Shown: positions 51,560 through 60,069, numbered from the stretch's first letter. The stretch: DNA of 64,000 nucleotides from an uncultured Chthonomonadales bacterium (GCA_938005745.1 CALLMM010000024.1:1-64000), one strand, 5' to 3'. Made by a program: numbers and translations. Notes: generated from the sequence alone by a model not told the origin.

Positions 51560-52183
51560 CTAGGACCTTCCCCGACTGGAGAGGAGATTGAGCGCATCGC
51601 GGATCAGGATGCCAGTATTGCTCTTGTCGGCGGCGTTGGCGATGGCGCGCTCCGCCGCCTTCCGCGAATCGGGTCTGCTGTAGCCCAGATTGATGAGCGC
51701 CTCCACCACATCTTCATAGGCGGCATTTTCGCTTGCTTTTGTTCCCGAGACCGCCGCATCCACGCGATGCGTGAAAGAGAACTCCGCCATGCGCTCGCCC
51801 AGTTCCAGAAAAATCCTCTGCGCCAGCTTGGGACCGACGCCGGGGACTCCGGTCAAAGCCCTGACATCGTTACTCGCGATGGATCGCGCCAGCTCTCCCG
51901 CATCCATGACACTGAGCATCGAGAGCGCAACTTTCGGACCGACGCCCGTAACGCCGGTTACGATCTGAAAGACCTGCAGGTCCGCCGGCGAGAGAAAGCC
52001 ATAGAGCGTAAAATCGTCTTCACGAACAATCATTGTTACATGAAGCATCACTCTCCCGCCGGGTTCCGGCAGGGTGGATAGCGCGCTGACCGGAACCACC
52101 ACCCGATAGCCGACGCCGTTCACATCCAGAACGACCGAGTTCGCCTCAATGCGCGCCACCGTCCCATTCAGATGTGCGAACAT
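51560..52183 (-). CDS. ruvA: Holliday-junction DNA helicase subunit RuvA
   Basis: A 207-residue protein that binds four-way junctions as a tetramer and loads RuvB. An N-terminal OB fold (MFAHLNGTVARIEANSVVLDVNGVGYRVV), two helix-hairpin-helix motifs (VTGVTGVGPKVALSML and LTGVPGVGPKLAQRIFLEL) and the C-terminal UBA-like domain (YEDVVEALINLGYSRPDSRKA) are complete. It follows hisG by 13 nt, which is unusual: ruvA normally lies beside ruvC or ruvB; neither is in the window. GAGGGA is 3 nt before the ATG. Confidence 0.96.
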   Translation of the reverse strand: MFAHLNGTVARIEANSVVLDVNGVGYRVVVPVSALSTLPEPGGRVMLHVTMIVREDDFTLYGFLSPADLQVFQIVTGVTGVGPKVALSMLSVMDAGELARSIASNDVRALTGVPGVGPKLAQRIFLELGERMAEFSFTHRVDAAVSGTKASENAAYEDVVEALINLGYSRPDSRKAAERAIANAADKSNTGILIRDALNLLSSRGRS

Positions 52184-52196
52184 GCTTCCCTCGCGT

Positions 52197-53069
52197 TCAG
52201 TAGATGACCTTGTTCAGGGGATACTCCACGATGCCCTCCGCGCCGGCGCGCTTCAGCTTCGGCAGCAGATCGCGGACGATTCGCTCCTCCACGATGATCT
52301 CCAGCGCGACCCAGTCCGGATGAGAGAGAGGAGAGACCGTCGGCGTTCGCAGGGCGGGCAGAAAGGAGGTTACATGATCCAGTTCGCCACGCGGGACGTT
52401 CATCTTCAGACCGACAAGCTGCTCTGCATTCAGCGCGCCGCGCAGAAGCATCTCCAGGTTCTCCGTCTTGGCGCGCTTCCAGGGATCGCACCAGGCGTCG
52501 CGGTTGGCGATCAGGCGGGTGGTGGAGACCAGCAGCGTATCCAGGATGCGCAGGTTGTGCGCGCGCAGGGAGCTTCCCGTCTCCGTGTTCACGACGATAG
52601 CGTCCACCAGATGAGGCACCTTCACCTCGCAGGCTCCCCAGGAGAACTCCACATAAGCGCACACATCGTTCTGTTTGAGATACCTCTCGGTCAGGCGGAC
52701 ATACTCTGTTGCGATCCGTTTGCCCTGCAGGTCTTTGGCGCTCTGGTATTCAGAGTCGTTAGGTACCGCCAGCACCACCCGGATCGGGTTTAACGTCGCC
52801 TTTGAGTAGGTGAAATCGGCAATCTCGACCACATCCGAACCGTTGTCCTCGATCCAGTCTTTTCCGGTCAGCCCGACATCCAGAATCCCCTGTTCAACAT
52901 AGCGCGGAATCTCCTGCGGACGGATCAGAAGCGGCTCCAGTTCCGGATCGTCCGTGTGGGGATGGTACGAGCGTCCGCTGCTCATACGGAACTCATATCC
53001 CGCTTTGCGAAACAGGGCAAAGGTGGCTTCCTGAAGACTGCCCTTGGGAATGCCGATTTTGAGTTTCAA
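52197..53069 (-). CDS. hisG: ATP phosphoribosyltransferase HisG (long form)
   Basis: A 290-residue enzyme, the first step of histidine synthesis, joining PRPP and ATP. The start [12 protein letters not shown] and [18 protein letters not shown] are typical, and the C-terminal 75 residues ([34 protein letters not shown]) are the HisG_C regulatory domain, so this is the homohexameric form that is inhibited by histidine and needs no HisZ. The start codon is TTG, with GGAG 8 nt upstream. It shares a transcript with ruvA rather than other his genes, none of which are in the window. Confidence 0.96.
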   Translation of the reverse strand: MKLKIGIPKGSLQEATFALFRKAGYEFRMSSGRSYHPHTDDPELEPLLIRPQEIPRYVEQGILDVGLTGKDWIEDNGSDVVEIADFTYSKATLNPIRVVLAVPNDSEYQSAKDLQGKRIATEYVRLTERYLKQNDVCAYVEFSWGACEVKVPHLVDAIVVNTETGSSLRAHNLRILDTLLVSTTRLIANRDAWCDPWKRAKTENLEMLLRGALNAEQLVGLKMNVPRGELDHVTSFLPALRTPTVSPLSHPDWVALEIIVEERIVRDLLPKLKRAGAEGIVEYPLNKVIY

Positions 53070-53120
53070 CTGGCTATCTCCGTCTTTCGAAATCAGAACC
53101 GCCTTTCGTCAGCGAGTTTC

Positions 53121-53150
53121 ATTATAGACGGTTTTGAGCATATCAATCAA
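53121..53150 (-). promoter_or_regulatory. Sigma70-like promoter for hisG-ruvA
   Basis: Minus strand: TTGATT (53145-53150) and TATAAT (53121-53126), 18-nt spacer; start near 53114, about 45 nt before the TTG start codon. Confidence 0.7.
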
Positions 53151-53180
53151 CGGGCAGGGGACGAGAAGCGGGAGAACAGG

Positions 53181-55076
53181 CTATTTGCCTGAAGCGGAGG
53201 TGCGGCGGATGGCGGCGCGAATGCCGTCGGCGATGGCGTTCGCCATCTTCATCTGTCCGGCTTCGGAGGCGATGAAGGCTTCATCGGAGGGGTAAGGCAG
53301 CACGCACATCTCAACCAGCAGCACGGGAACGCGCGAAAAGATTGAGCCGGTCAGCGCACCCTGCCGGCTCCCGATCAGAGTCTTGATGTCGGCGTGCAGC
53401 CCGCGATCTCGCAGCGACCCCTTCAGGGAGCGCATCATCGTTTTGTGAAAAACGGTCGCCATCTCCCGGCTGCGATCAATCACATCCTGCTGAGGTCCGC
53501 GAACCCCCTGCTTGCGCCCCTGGCGATCCGGGTAGAAGGTGGCGGTCCCCGATCCGCCGGTGGAATCGCAGTGCAGTCGCACCATCAGATCAGCATTGGC
53601 GCGATTTGCAACCATCGCGCGGTCTCTATTCTTCACATACTCGCGTTCGCGCGATTTGGTCAGAACGACCGTCCAGCCCTCCTTCTCCAGGATCTTTTTG
53701 ATCTTCAGCGCGACCTCCCAGGCGATGCCGACCTCGGTAACCTTCCTGCCCCGCGTTCCGATGCCGACCTCGGAGGGGTGTCCGGGATCAATGCAGATAA
53801 CGGGCTGTTTTCTTCGCACGGGAGGGGCAGGCGGGGCGGGCGGCTCCGGCTGTTTCTGCGAAGATGGAGTGCGCGGGACGAAGCGAAGGCTTGCGGAGGC
53901 GATCTGAACGGGCAGCATCAGCGAGGGCGGACGCAGGGACCGGAGACCGGTTCGGTTCTGGTACTCCTGAATAAACTCCACGTTGCGCCGCTCCGTCTCC
54001 GACATCTGTCTCCAGACCCGCTCCTGATCGCCGGTAACGGGCTTGTACCAGGGGCGTTTCTTGAAGTGGTTGGCTAACTCCGCGCGTTTGAAGACGTAGC
54101 CGTGCCGCGCATAGATCTCATTGCGTATCAGTGTCAGTTCCCAGGCGGATTTTCCCTTCAGATCGGCTTCGGTCAGATTTCTGGTGCGCGATTCCGGGAA
54201 AAGCTCGTCTTTCGCCGTTTTCGCAGGTTTCTCCATAGCGGTTCCGCCCGGCTTCGCGCCAGAACCCGATCGCTTTTCGGGGGCGGGAGGAACAAAAACG
54301 CCTCTGTTTCCCTCTCCCGGAGCGCGGGTGTCGGGAGGTGTATTGATCTCCGGCTCCCTCCGCGTGGATTCGCCGCCTGTGCCTCCCCCGGCTTCCTCCT
54401 CTCGCGCAATTTTCGATGAAGAACCGGCTGGAAGCAGGCGTTTCAGGGTGAAGTATCCGATCGTGCCGGCTGCGCCGAACCCCAGCAGGGCGATGAAAAG
54501 GATCAGGAGGATCGGGCCTGTTTTCGCCTTGGGAGGAGCTGCTGTTGGGGGTCCCGACAACTCCCTTTCAAAGCCTCTGAAGACGGGAGGCGCGGTTGAG
54601 ATCGGCGGCGACTCTTCCATCGGCTGGCGATAGACAGGAGGGGGAGCCGCAGGCGGGGGGGCGGCGGGAGGCGGCGCGGAAGGAGGCGTTGCGTATGCGG
54701 GAGCCGATGTCTGCGAGGAATAGACATCCTCCTGCTCTGGCCGGGTTGGGGCAGGAGGGACATAGCCTGCATCGGGGGAGTACGGCGGCACTGAAGGCGG
54801 CTCAGCAGCGAAGACAGGCTCTGCGGGCTGGTCTACTACCGATGGCTCTTCCGCAGCACGCGGGTAGGCTTCTGCCTCCTGCGGAGCCGTCTGCGTGGTA
54901 TCAACCGGCAGAGGCGGAGATGCTGCGGGAATAGGATGCCCGCAGGAGGGGCAGGACTGCGCCCCTAGAGGGGCATATGCAAGACACTGTGAGCAGGTAA
55001 CTCCCAGGGACGCGCTGCACTTCCAGCACTGCACCGCCCGATCGAAGTTCTCCGCCTGACACTGTGGACAGAACAT
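53181..55076 (-). CDS. Membrane-anchored N-acetylmuramoyl-L-alanine amidase with zinc ribbons and YARHG domain
   Basis: 631 residues from ATG 55076, which begins the ribbon with M-F-C-P-Q-C (a TTG at 55148 would add 24 residues). Order: two zinc ribbons (about 1-50; C-P-Q-C, C-W-K-C, C-S-Q-C, C-P-S-C), a Pro-rich linker, a single membrane helix (GPILLILFIALLGFGAAGTI), a disordered stretch, a YARHG domain (ELTLIRNEIYARHGYVFKR), and a C-terminal Amidase_3 domain (about 425-630; VICIDPGHPSEVGIGTRG, LMVRLHCDSTG and a late LLVEMCVLPYPSDE supplying the zinc and catalytic residues). It would cleave peptide stems from peptidoglycan in the periplasm while the ribbons stay cytoplasmic. An AmiC-like role is inferred. 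Confidence 0.82.
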   Translation of the reverse strand: MFCPQCQAENFDRAVQCWKCSASLGVTCSQCLAYAPLGAQSCPSCGHPIPAASPPLPVDTTQTAPQEAEAYPRAAEEPSVVDQPAEPVFAAEPPSVPPYSPDAGYVPPAPTRPEQEDVYSSQTSAPAYATPPSAPPPAAPPPAAPPPVYRQPMEESPPISTAPPVFRGFERELSGPPTAAPPKAKTGPILLILFIALLGFGAAGTIGYFTLKRLLPAGSSSKIAREEEAGGGTGGESTRREPEINTPPDTRAPGEGNRGVFVPPAPEKRSGSGAKPGGTAMEKPAKTAKDELFPESRTRNLTEADLKGKSAWELTLIRNEIYARHGYVFKRAELANHFKKRPWYKPVTGDQERVWRQMSETERRNVEFIQEYQNRTGLRSLRPPSLMLPVQIASASLRFVPRTPSSQKQPEPPAPPAPPVRRKQPVICIDPGHPSEVGIGTRGRKVTEVGIAWEVALKIKKILEKEGWTVVLTKSREREYVKNRDRAMVANRANADLMVRLHCDSTGGSGTATFYPDRQGRKQGVRGPQQDVIDRSREMATVFHKTMMRSLKGSLRDRGLHADIKTLIGSRQGALTGSIFSRVPVLLVEMCVLPYPSDEAFIASEAGQMKMANAIADGIRAAIRRTSASGK

Positions 55077-55152
55077 GCCATGTATCCCGGGTTTTTTCAG
55101 CAGTATAGCGTAAATCGCACTTTTTTTCCAGTCGAGCCTCTCCTCCAATGTG

Positions 55153-55217
55153 ACACCTTCAGGTGGTGTTGATCAGTACTAAAGTACTTTTGAAACAGTA
55201 CTTATTACCTGAAGTGT
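55153..55217 (+). promoter_or_regulatory. Inverted repeat and AGTACT cluster upstream of the cytochrome operon
   Basis: ACACCTTCAGGT (55153-55164) is nearly the inverse of ACCTGAAGTGT (55207-55217). Between and in them are three AGTACT palindromes (55175-55180, 55183-55188, 55197-55202). This looks like a regulator-binding or hairpin site; no convincing -35/-10 pair was found, so the promoter is not placed. Confidence 0.4.
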
Positions 55218-55231
55218 AAAAAGGAGCTTAC

Positions 55232-55375
55232 ATGAAATATAGGAATAACTATATACGCCTGAAAGACGCATCTGGAAGAGAGTTTCGTCCACTATGCCGC
55301 TCAAACGCAAGGAGACCGACATGTTCCGCAAGAAACTCTGGCGTCTGGGGATATTCTCGCTTGCAATTACATTGA
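55232..55375 (+). CDS. Candidate 47-codon ORF overlapping the cytochrome start
   Basis: ATG 55232 has AGGAG (55222-55226) 5 nt upstream, the best ribosome site in the region. The frame runs 47 codons and stops TGA at 55373-55375, 52 nt inside the decahaem cytochrome gene in another frame. The peptide is basic, begins MKYRNNYIRLKD and has no recognised domain. It may be a leader ORF for translational coupling, or the true sense is only that this ribosome site is misplaced. Confidence 0.35.
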   Translation: MKYRNNYIRLKDASGREFRPLCRSNARRPTCSARNSGVWGYSRLQLH

Positions 55376-56355
55376 CACTTGCCTGGTTGGGGACAGTCTG
55401 TGTCATTGGTTCCGTTACCCCCCAGAATCGCTCTGTCAATCCTCTCGTCGTATTTGAGCAGGCGAAAGCCGAAGACTACACCAGCGATGGAGCCTGTGTA
55501 ACCTGTCATCAGGCTTACGCGCAGAGCTTCGAGAAGTCGCCGCACTCCCTCTACAGCAGCAACCCGAAAGAGCCCTACGATAGACAGGGATGCCAGTCCT
55601 GTCACGGTCCGGGGAAAGCCCATGTGGAGGATCGGGAACAGGCGGCAAAGAGCGGCAAAGATGTGTTGGGTCTTTCGAAGATGAAATCGAAAGACGCCTC
55701 GGCGGTCTGTCTGCGCTGTCATACCGACACGATGAAGTCCACGCAGTGGCATCGCACCGCGCACGCCCGCGCCGATCTATCCTGCAACTCCTGCCACTCC
55801 GTCCATCTCGGCGTAGAGCATGAGAATGAGACGGCAGCGGAGAAGGCGAAGATCAAAGATGCCGTGAAGATCATAAACGGCTTCGCCAATGTGGCGCGCC
55901 CTGAGCCGAATAAGATGCTCCTAGCGAGTGAGGCGCTTTTGTGCGGCAAGTGCCATAAGAAGGAGCTGTCCGAGTTCCGGCACAACTTCCGCCATCCGCT
56001 GCCGGAGGGCAGGATCGTCTGCTCCGACTGTCATGATGTGCATCCCGTGCGCGCAGAGCAGACGCGAGTCTCTCCGAATAAGTCCGCCTGCATCACCTGC
56101 CACGCCGACATTGCCGGTCCGTTCGTCTTCGAGCATGATCCCGTGAACAGCACTCTGGGAGACGGCTGTAACGACTGCCATCGTCCGCATGGTTCGCACA
56201 ACCCGGCTCTGCTGACCACCGCCTCCCGCGGACTGTGCGGGCAGTGCCATACAGAGCAGTCCAACACGCACTTCCCGGGACAGTCCTGCTGGAACACGGG
56301 TTGTCATGTCGCCGTGCATGGCTCCAACACCGACCGAAAACTACTGCGCCGATAA
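55321..56355 (+). CDS. Decahaem c-type cytochrome (DmsE/MtrA-like)
   Basis: 344 residues with an N-terminal membrane/signal segment (GIFSLAITLTLAWLGTVCVIG). Nine C-x2-C-H sites (including CVTCH, CQSCH, CLRCH, CNSCH, CGKCH, CSDCH, CITCH, CNDCH, CGQCH) plus a C-x4-C-H (CWNTGCH) near the C-terminus make ten haem sites, the number found in periplasmic DmsE/MtrA-type cytochromes. AAGGAG 55309-55314, 6 nt before ATG 55321, sets the start; ATG 55294 has none. It would carry electrons through the periplasm into the porin encoded next (31 nt after its stop). Confidence 0.93.
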   Translation: MFRKKLWRLGIFSLAITLTLAWLGTVCVIGSVTPQNRSVNPLVVFEQAKAEDYTSDGACVTCHQAYAQSFEKSPHSLYSSNPKEPYDRQGCQSCHGPGKAHVEDREQAAKSGKDVLGLSKMKSKDASAVCLRCHTDTMKSTQWHRTAHARADLSCNSCHSVHLGVEHENETAAEKAKIKDAVKIINGFANVARPEPNKMLLASEALLCGKCHKKELSEFRHNFRHPLPEGRIVCSDCHDVHPVRAEQTRVSPNKSACITCHADIAGPFVFEHDPVNSTLGDGCNDCHRPHGSHNPALLTTASRGLCGQCHTEQSNTHFPGQSCWNTGCHVAVHGSNTDRKLLRR

Positions 56356-56386
56356 CTCTGACTTGCTACCGGAAGGGTGTAGCAGC

Positions 56387-58126
56387 ATGAAACCAAACCT
56401 CTACATCTCCAGACAGCGCATGCGGACATGGTGCGCATGGATGATCTGTCTGCTGCTGCTCGGTCTTGGGCGCGCCTCCTATTCGCAGGAGAGAGCCGCG
56501 CCGGACGCCGAGAAACCATCCCGCCAGATTGTGCGGCAGAATCAGGATCCTCAGGAAGAGAAGAAGGAAGAAGAGCCGCAGGAGGAGAAGCCGCCGGTCG
56601 TTCCAAAGTATCAGGTCGAAGTCGGATATGCCAGTTGGGACTTGAGCGGCAATGAGAACAAGTTCCGCCAGTATGCCACGCCTCCGCAGGGCTTCTTCCT
56701 CAAAGGCTTCCGGTATAATCCGGTCTCTCTGCTGCACGGGTTCCGCGGAGACTATAACCTCATCAGATTGGGGGGCGACGACTATTTTGCCGACAGCCGG
56801 ATGCTGATGTTCTTCGGAGACATCTCCTTCAAAGGCTCGCTTCGCAGAAACCGTTTTCTCGATGATGTGATCACACCGGTGCCGGTGAGCGATCGTCAGG
56901 AGGGGAAAGCCCTATTCAAGTTCAAGATCGCCCCCGAATTCGCAGTCTCGACCGTCTACAGTATGAGCGAAGAGAACCATTTCTTCCAGCCTCCGCGCGA
57001 GGCGCTGCGTCAGCGCACGCGCTACTGGGATATGGTTGCGGAGGGGAAGGTTGGCGAGGCGCGGCTGAGCCTGGGATTCTCCGACTTCCGCTACTTCGAT
57101 CGCACGTTGGTGCTGCCGGACACCGCGATCAAGCGATGGCGACTGGTCGGAGTCTGGGAGCCGTTTACTACCCTGGGGCTGGAAGCCTCCTATCTTTCGC
57201 AGGAGATCAATCAGGCTGCCGTCTCCAATCATATTGATACGATCTCGCTGGCGTCCAACTGGACGGTCGGTCCAAACACCGACATCCAGATGAACTATCG
57301 GCACGATTCGCTCAACCTCCCGACCGTTCAGACCTCCTTTATGCGCGAACAGCATAGCTTCAGCAGTAGGCTGGTTCAACGCTGGTCCCGCTGGCAGCTT
57401 CAGGTCGGGATGAACTACCGGGAGACGGAACGCATACGCGGAGACCGCCTGTTCCTGAACATCCCCAAACTCTGGGGATTTGAAGGCAGGCTCGCCGGCA
57501 GACTGAGCAGAAACCTCAAGCTGACTCTACGCGGCTCCACGCAGCACCTCTCCAGTCTGCCCCTGATGCTGACGACGGATACCCGTTCGCTCTACTGGAA
57601 CGATCGCCGTTTCGTTCAGTTAAAACTAGACGGTGGCTCTCCTTCTCTGAACGGCTACTTCCAGTGGACCCATCGTCGCCTCGCCAACGACCTACGCGCT
57701 TCGGATGTTACCTCTCATTTCCTGACTGCGGGCGGAAACTGGGAGGTGAACTCCCGTTTGAGCGCGTTTGCCGAATACAACTATGAGTTCTGGTCCGGGA
57801 AGAGCGCCGATTCGACCGTCTTCCCCTTCCAGGAGAACTACATTCCCAACAGCCGGGTCACGGTACTGGGAGTGAGCTGGTCGCTGACGGATCAGGTTTT
57901 TTTGCTTGCCAGCTATACCGACTACACCACCGATCACGACAACCCGCTGCGGGAGAAAGACTCAAACTACGCCGGTCGCTTCCTGACGATGAATCTTCGG
58001 TATCGTTTCCCCGCAGGACATGAGCTGAACCTGATGGTCGCCCCCTGGCTCTATCGGGATCGTATCGTGGACAATATGTCCTACACGGCAACGGTGCTGA
58101 TGCTCTCCGGCAGCGCCAGATTCTAA
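56387..58126 (+). CDS. Outer-membrane beta-barrel, MtrB/PioB-like porin candidate
   Basis: 579 residues from ATG 56387, preceded by GGAAGG with 10-nt spacing; an in-frame ATG at 56306 overlaps the cytochrome gene. A signal peptide (CAWMICLLLLGLGRASYS) leads to a Glu/Lys/Pro-rich linker (about 40-75), then strand-like segments to the end (YQVEVGYASWDL, FEGRLAGRLSRNLKLTLRGS, RVTVLGVSWSLTDQVFLLASYTDY) with a final RF. Its place between a periplasmic decahaem cytochrome and a surface octahaem lipoprotein is exactly that of MtrB/PioB porins, which sheathe the periplasmic cytochrome. Similarity to MtrB itself is weak and is not proven by sequence alone. Confidence 0.75.
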   Translation: MKPNLYISRQRMRTWCAWMICLLLLGLGRASYSQERAAPDAEKPSRQIVRQNQDPQEEKKEEEPQEEKPPVVPKYQVEVGYASWDLSGNENKFRQYATPPQGFFLKGFRYNPVSLLHGFRGDYNLIRLGGDDYFADSRMLMFFGDISFKGSLRRNRFLDDVITPVPVSDRQEGKALFKFKIAPEFAVSTVYSMSEENHFFQPPREALRQRTRYWDMVAEGKVGEARLSLGFSDFRYFDRTLVLPDTAIKRWRLVGVWEPFTTLGLEASYLSQEINQAAVSNHIDTISLASNWTVGPNTDIQMNYRHDSLNLPTVQTSFMREQHSFSSRLVQRWSRWQLQVGMNYRETERIRGDRLFLNIPKLWGFEGRLAGRLSRNLKLTLRGSTQHLSSLPLMLTTDTRSLYWNDRRFVQLKLDGGSPSLNGYFQWTHRRLANDLRASDVTSHFLTAGGNWEVNSRLSAFAEYNYEFWSGKSADSTVFPFQENYIPNSRVTVLGVSWSLTDQVFLLASYTDYTTDHDNPLREKDSNYAGRFLTMNLRYRFPAGHELNLMVAPWLYRDRIVDNMSYTATVLMLSGSARF

Positions 58127-58179
58127 CGATTAGATGTTTGCGTGTGAAAATCACCTACCTTATAAAGGGGGGGAGAGTA

Positions 58180-59649
58180 ATGGGACGTAAAGAGCTTCTA
58201 TTACTAACCGCTGCCATGAGCGCGCTGACCTTGACGCTTCTGGTTGTTATCGGCTGCGGGGGCAGCGGCGGACCGATTGCCACGCCTCCGCCGAGACAGC
58301 CGGGACAGTCGGAGCAGTTCTTACAGCTTCTCCCGGCGGCGCAGCGCACGGCAACCTATGTCGGCTCGGATCGGTGCGGGGACTGCCATGACGGTGGACA
58401 CGGTGGAGGAACCGGTAAGATAGATGTCGCTGCGTTCAACAATACGCTGCATTCGCAGGCAGGTATGGGATGCGAGTCCTGCCATGGACCTGCGAGCATT
58501 CATAATGCAAACCCCACCAGGGACAACATCCTGACCTATCCGCTGGTCACCAGAACGGCTGTCTGCGCGCAGTGTCACGGACCGAAATCCGCCGCCTATG
58601 ACATCTCCAAGCATGCCAAGATCGTCGAATCGGTCAAAGATGAAGCGGAGACCAATCCGGCTGTCTATGGCAAAAACTGCTTCCGATGTCACAGTGCGGC
58701 GTTCCGCACGCAGTATGTGGATGCAAAGCTGTCCTCCGGTATGTCAAGGGATGATGTGCACGCGGGTATCGTCGCGCTTTCGGATCAGGAGATCGTCAGG
58801 ACCGCGCAGCTTTCTCAGGAATCCGCCAGCTGCGTCAACTGCCATGAGCCGCACAAGAAGACCGGGAATCTGACGGAGTCTGGAAAAGACAAGCATCTGA
58901 TGCGAAAAGTCTTCAGCATGGATGGGACCAGCATCTCACCCGGCGCGCCGATCGCCCAGCACACCACCGTGGATCATATGTGCGGAGCCTGTCATAACTC
59001 CCGGGGCGGACGGAATGATGATACCTCCCTCAATACCAGCACCACGCGTCCTCCGTTTCATAACGGCCCGCAGTATAACATGCTGCTGGGAATCGGCGGC
59101 GTGGAGGGCACGGGACCGCCAGTCCGAACCACCGCGCACTCGGACGCGCCCGGGCAGTGCGTCCACTGCCATATGCCGCAGGGGCGGCACTCCTTCACCA
59201 CCAGCTTCGACTTAAGCTGCCAGCCCTGCCATACACCGGGAGATGCGGACGCGCGATCCGCCATCAAAGGCGCGATTGAGCTTCAGCTGTTCTCGCTGCG
59301 AACGAGGATGGAGAACTGGGCAAGAGGTCGGTTCAACGACCCGGATATGTGGGACTACACCTCGATGATCGCCGCCAAGCAGAAGACGGCTCCGCCGCAG
59401 GCGCAGGTCCCGATCGAGATTAAACGCGCACGACACAACTACTACTTTATCCTGCGCGACAAGAGCCTAGGCATCCATAACTCCGCATACACCCGTCATC
59501 TGCTGAATGTCGCCAACCAGAACCTGGATACTTTGGGTGTAGGAAGGGCGGCGCCGCTTCCGCCCGGACGAAGCCCGGACTATGTGCGACGGATTCTGCA
59601 GGAGGACATACGCATCGGGAATATCGCCGCGCGCAGTGAAAAAGACTGA
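58180..59649 (+). CDS. Octahaem cytochrome lipoprotein, probable outer-surface electron terminal
   Basis: 489 residues. ATG 58180 follows a G-rich GGGGGGAGAG ribosome site; a TTG at 58138 is rejected. The signal (LTLLVVIGC) ends in a lipobox Cys, so the protein is lipid-anchored. Eight C-x2-C-H sites (CGDCH, CESCH, CAQCH, CFRCH, CVNCH, CGACH, CVHCH, CQPCH) give eight haems. A Gly/Pro-rich linker precedes the haem part; the C-terminal 120 residues lack haem sites and end in helices. Being the third gene after cytochrome and porin, it fits the surface cytochrome role of OmcA/MtrC-type proteins, though those usually have ten haems and a different fold. Followed by a terminator. Confidence 0.9.
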   Translation: MGRKELLLLTAAMSALTLTLLVVIGCGGSGGPIATPPPRQPGQSEQFLQLLPAAQRTATYVGSDRCGDCHDGGHGGGTGKIDVAAFNNTLHSQAGMGCESCHGPASIHNANPTRDNILTYPLVTRTAVCAQCHGPKSAAYDISKHAKIVESVKDEAETNPAVYGKNCFRCHSAAFRTQYVDAKLSSGMSRDDVHAGIVALSDQEIVRTAQLSQESASCVNCHEPHKKTGNLTESGKDKHLMRKVFSMDGTSISPGAPIAQHTTVDHMCGACHNSRGGRNDDTSLNTSTTRPPFHNGPQYNMLLGIGGVEGTGPPVRTTAHSDAPGQCVHCHMPQGRHSFTTSFDLSCQPCHTPGDADARSAIKGAIELQLFSLRTRMENWARGRFNDPDMWDYTSMIAAKQKTAPPQAQVPIEIKRARHNYYFILRDKSLGIHNSAYTRHLLNVANQNLDTLGVGRAAPLPPGRSPDYVRRILQEDIRIGNIAARSEKD

Positions 59650-59673
59650 GCCAGATAGACCTTCCGTCAATGA

Positions 59674-59707
59674 CAGCAGGGAACAGCGCGTTCCCTGCTG
59701 TTTTTTT
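59674..59707 (+). terminator. Strong intrinsic terminator after the cytochrome operon
   Basis: Eleven-bp perfect stem CAGCAGGGAAC (59674-59684) / GTTCCCTGCTG (59690-59700), 5-nt loop, seven T's following. Confidence 0.93.
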
Positions 59708-59782
59708 CGGGTCGTCCGTGCAGGGAGAAGTTAGGCACAGCACGAAGAGATGAAATGGACGGGTCCAGGGGAGTCAGGGTGT

Positions 59783-59824
59783 GATTGCTTCGGTCGGCTG
59801 CGCCTCCCTCGCAATGACAGTCTG
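59783..59824 (-). repeat. Dispersed intergenic repeat, copy 2
   Basis: GATTGCTTCGGTCGGCTGCG then CCTCCCTCGCAATGACAG, the reverse complement of the copy at 38673-38711 with one or two changes. The text just after it (GCAATGACAGTCTGG plus TACTGCC) reappears at 59888-59912, so the block is partly duplicated. The gap 59708-60069 contains no gene, only these repeats. Confidence 0.8.
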
Positions 59825-59939
59825 GGAGGTACTGCCCCTGCCGCTGCAATCTTCCGCCGAGCCTGCCGGTCCGGTCGGAAATAAATCGCAATGACAGTCT
59901 GGAAGATACTGCCGCTGCAGCTATGTGCAATCCGATCTC

Positions 59940-59975
59940 AGACTGTCATTGCGAGCGAAGCGAAGCAATCTTCCA
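59940..59975 (+). repeat. Dispersed intergenic repeat, copy 3 (short variant)
   Basis: AGACTGTCATTGCGAGCGAAG then CGAAGCAATCTTCC. The opening TGTCATTGCGAG and closing CGAAGCAATC match copies 1, 2 and 4, but about nine bases of the centre are missing. Confidence 0.75.
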
Positions 59976-59993
59976 CGTTCCAAAAAGCTATGA

Positions 59994-60031
59994 GATTGCT
60001 TCGGTCGGCTGCGCCTCCCTCGCAATGATAG
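59994..60031 (-). repeat. Dispersed intergenic repeat, copy 4
   Basis: GATTGCTTCGGTCGGCTGCG then CCTCCCTCGCAATGATAG, identical to copy 2 except near the end. Confidence 0.8.
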
Positions 60032-60069
60032 AGCGGGACGCTTAACCGTTCCAATCACGGAGGATCGGG

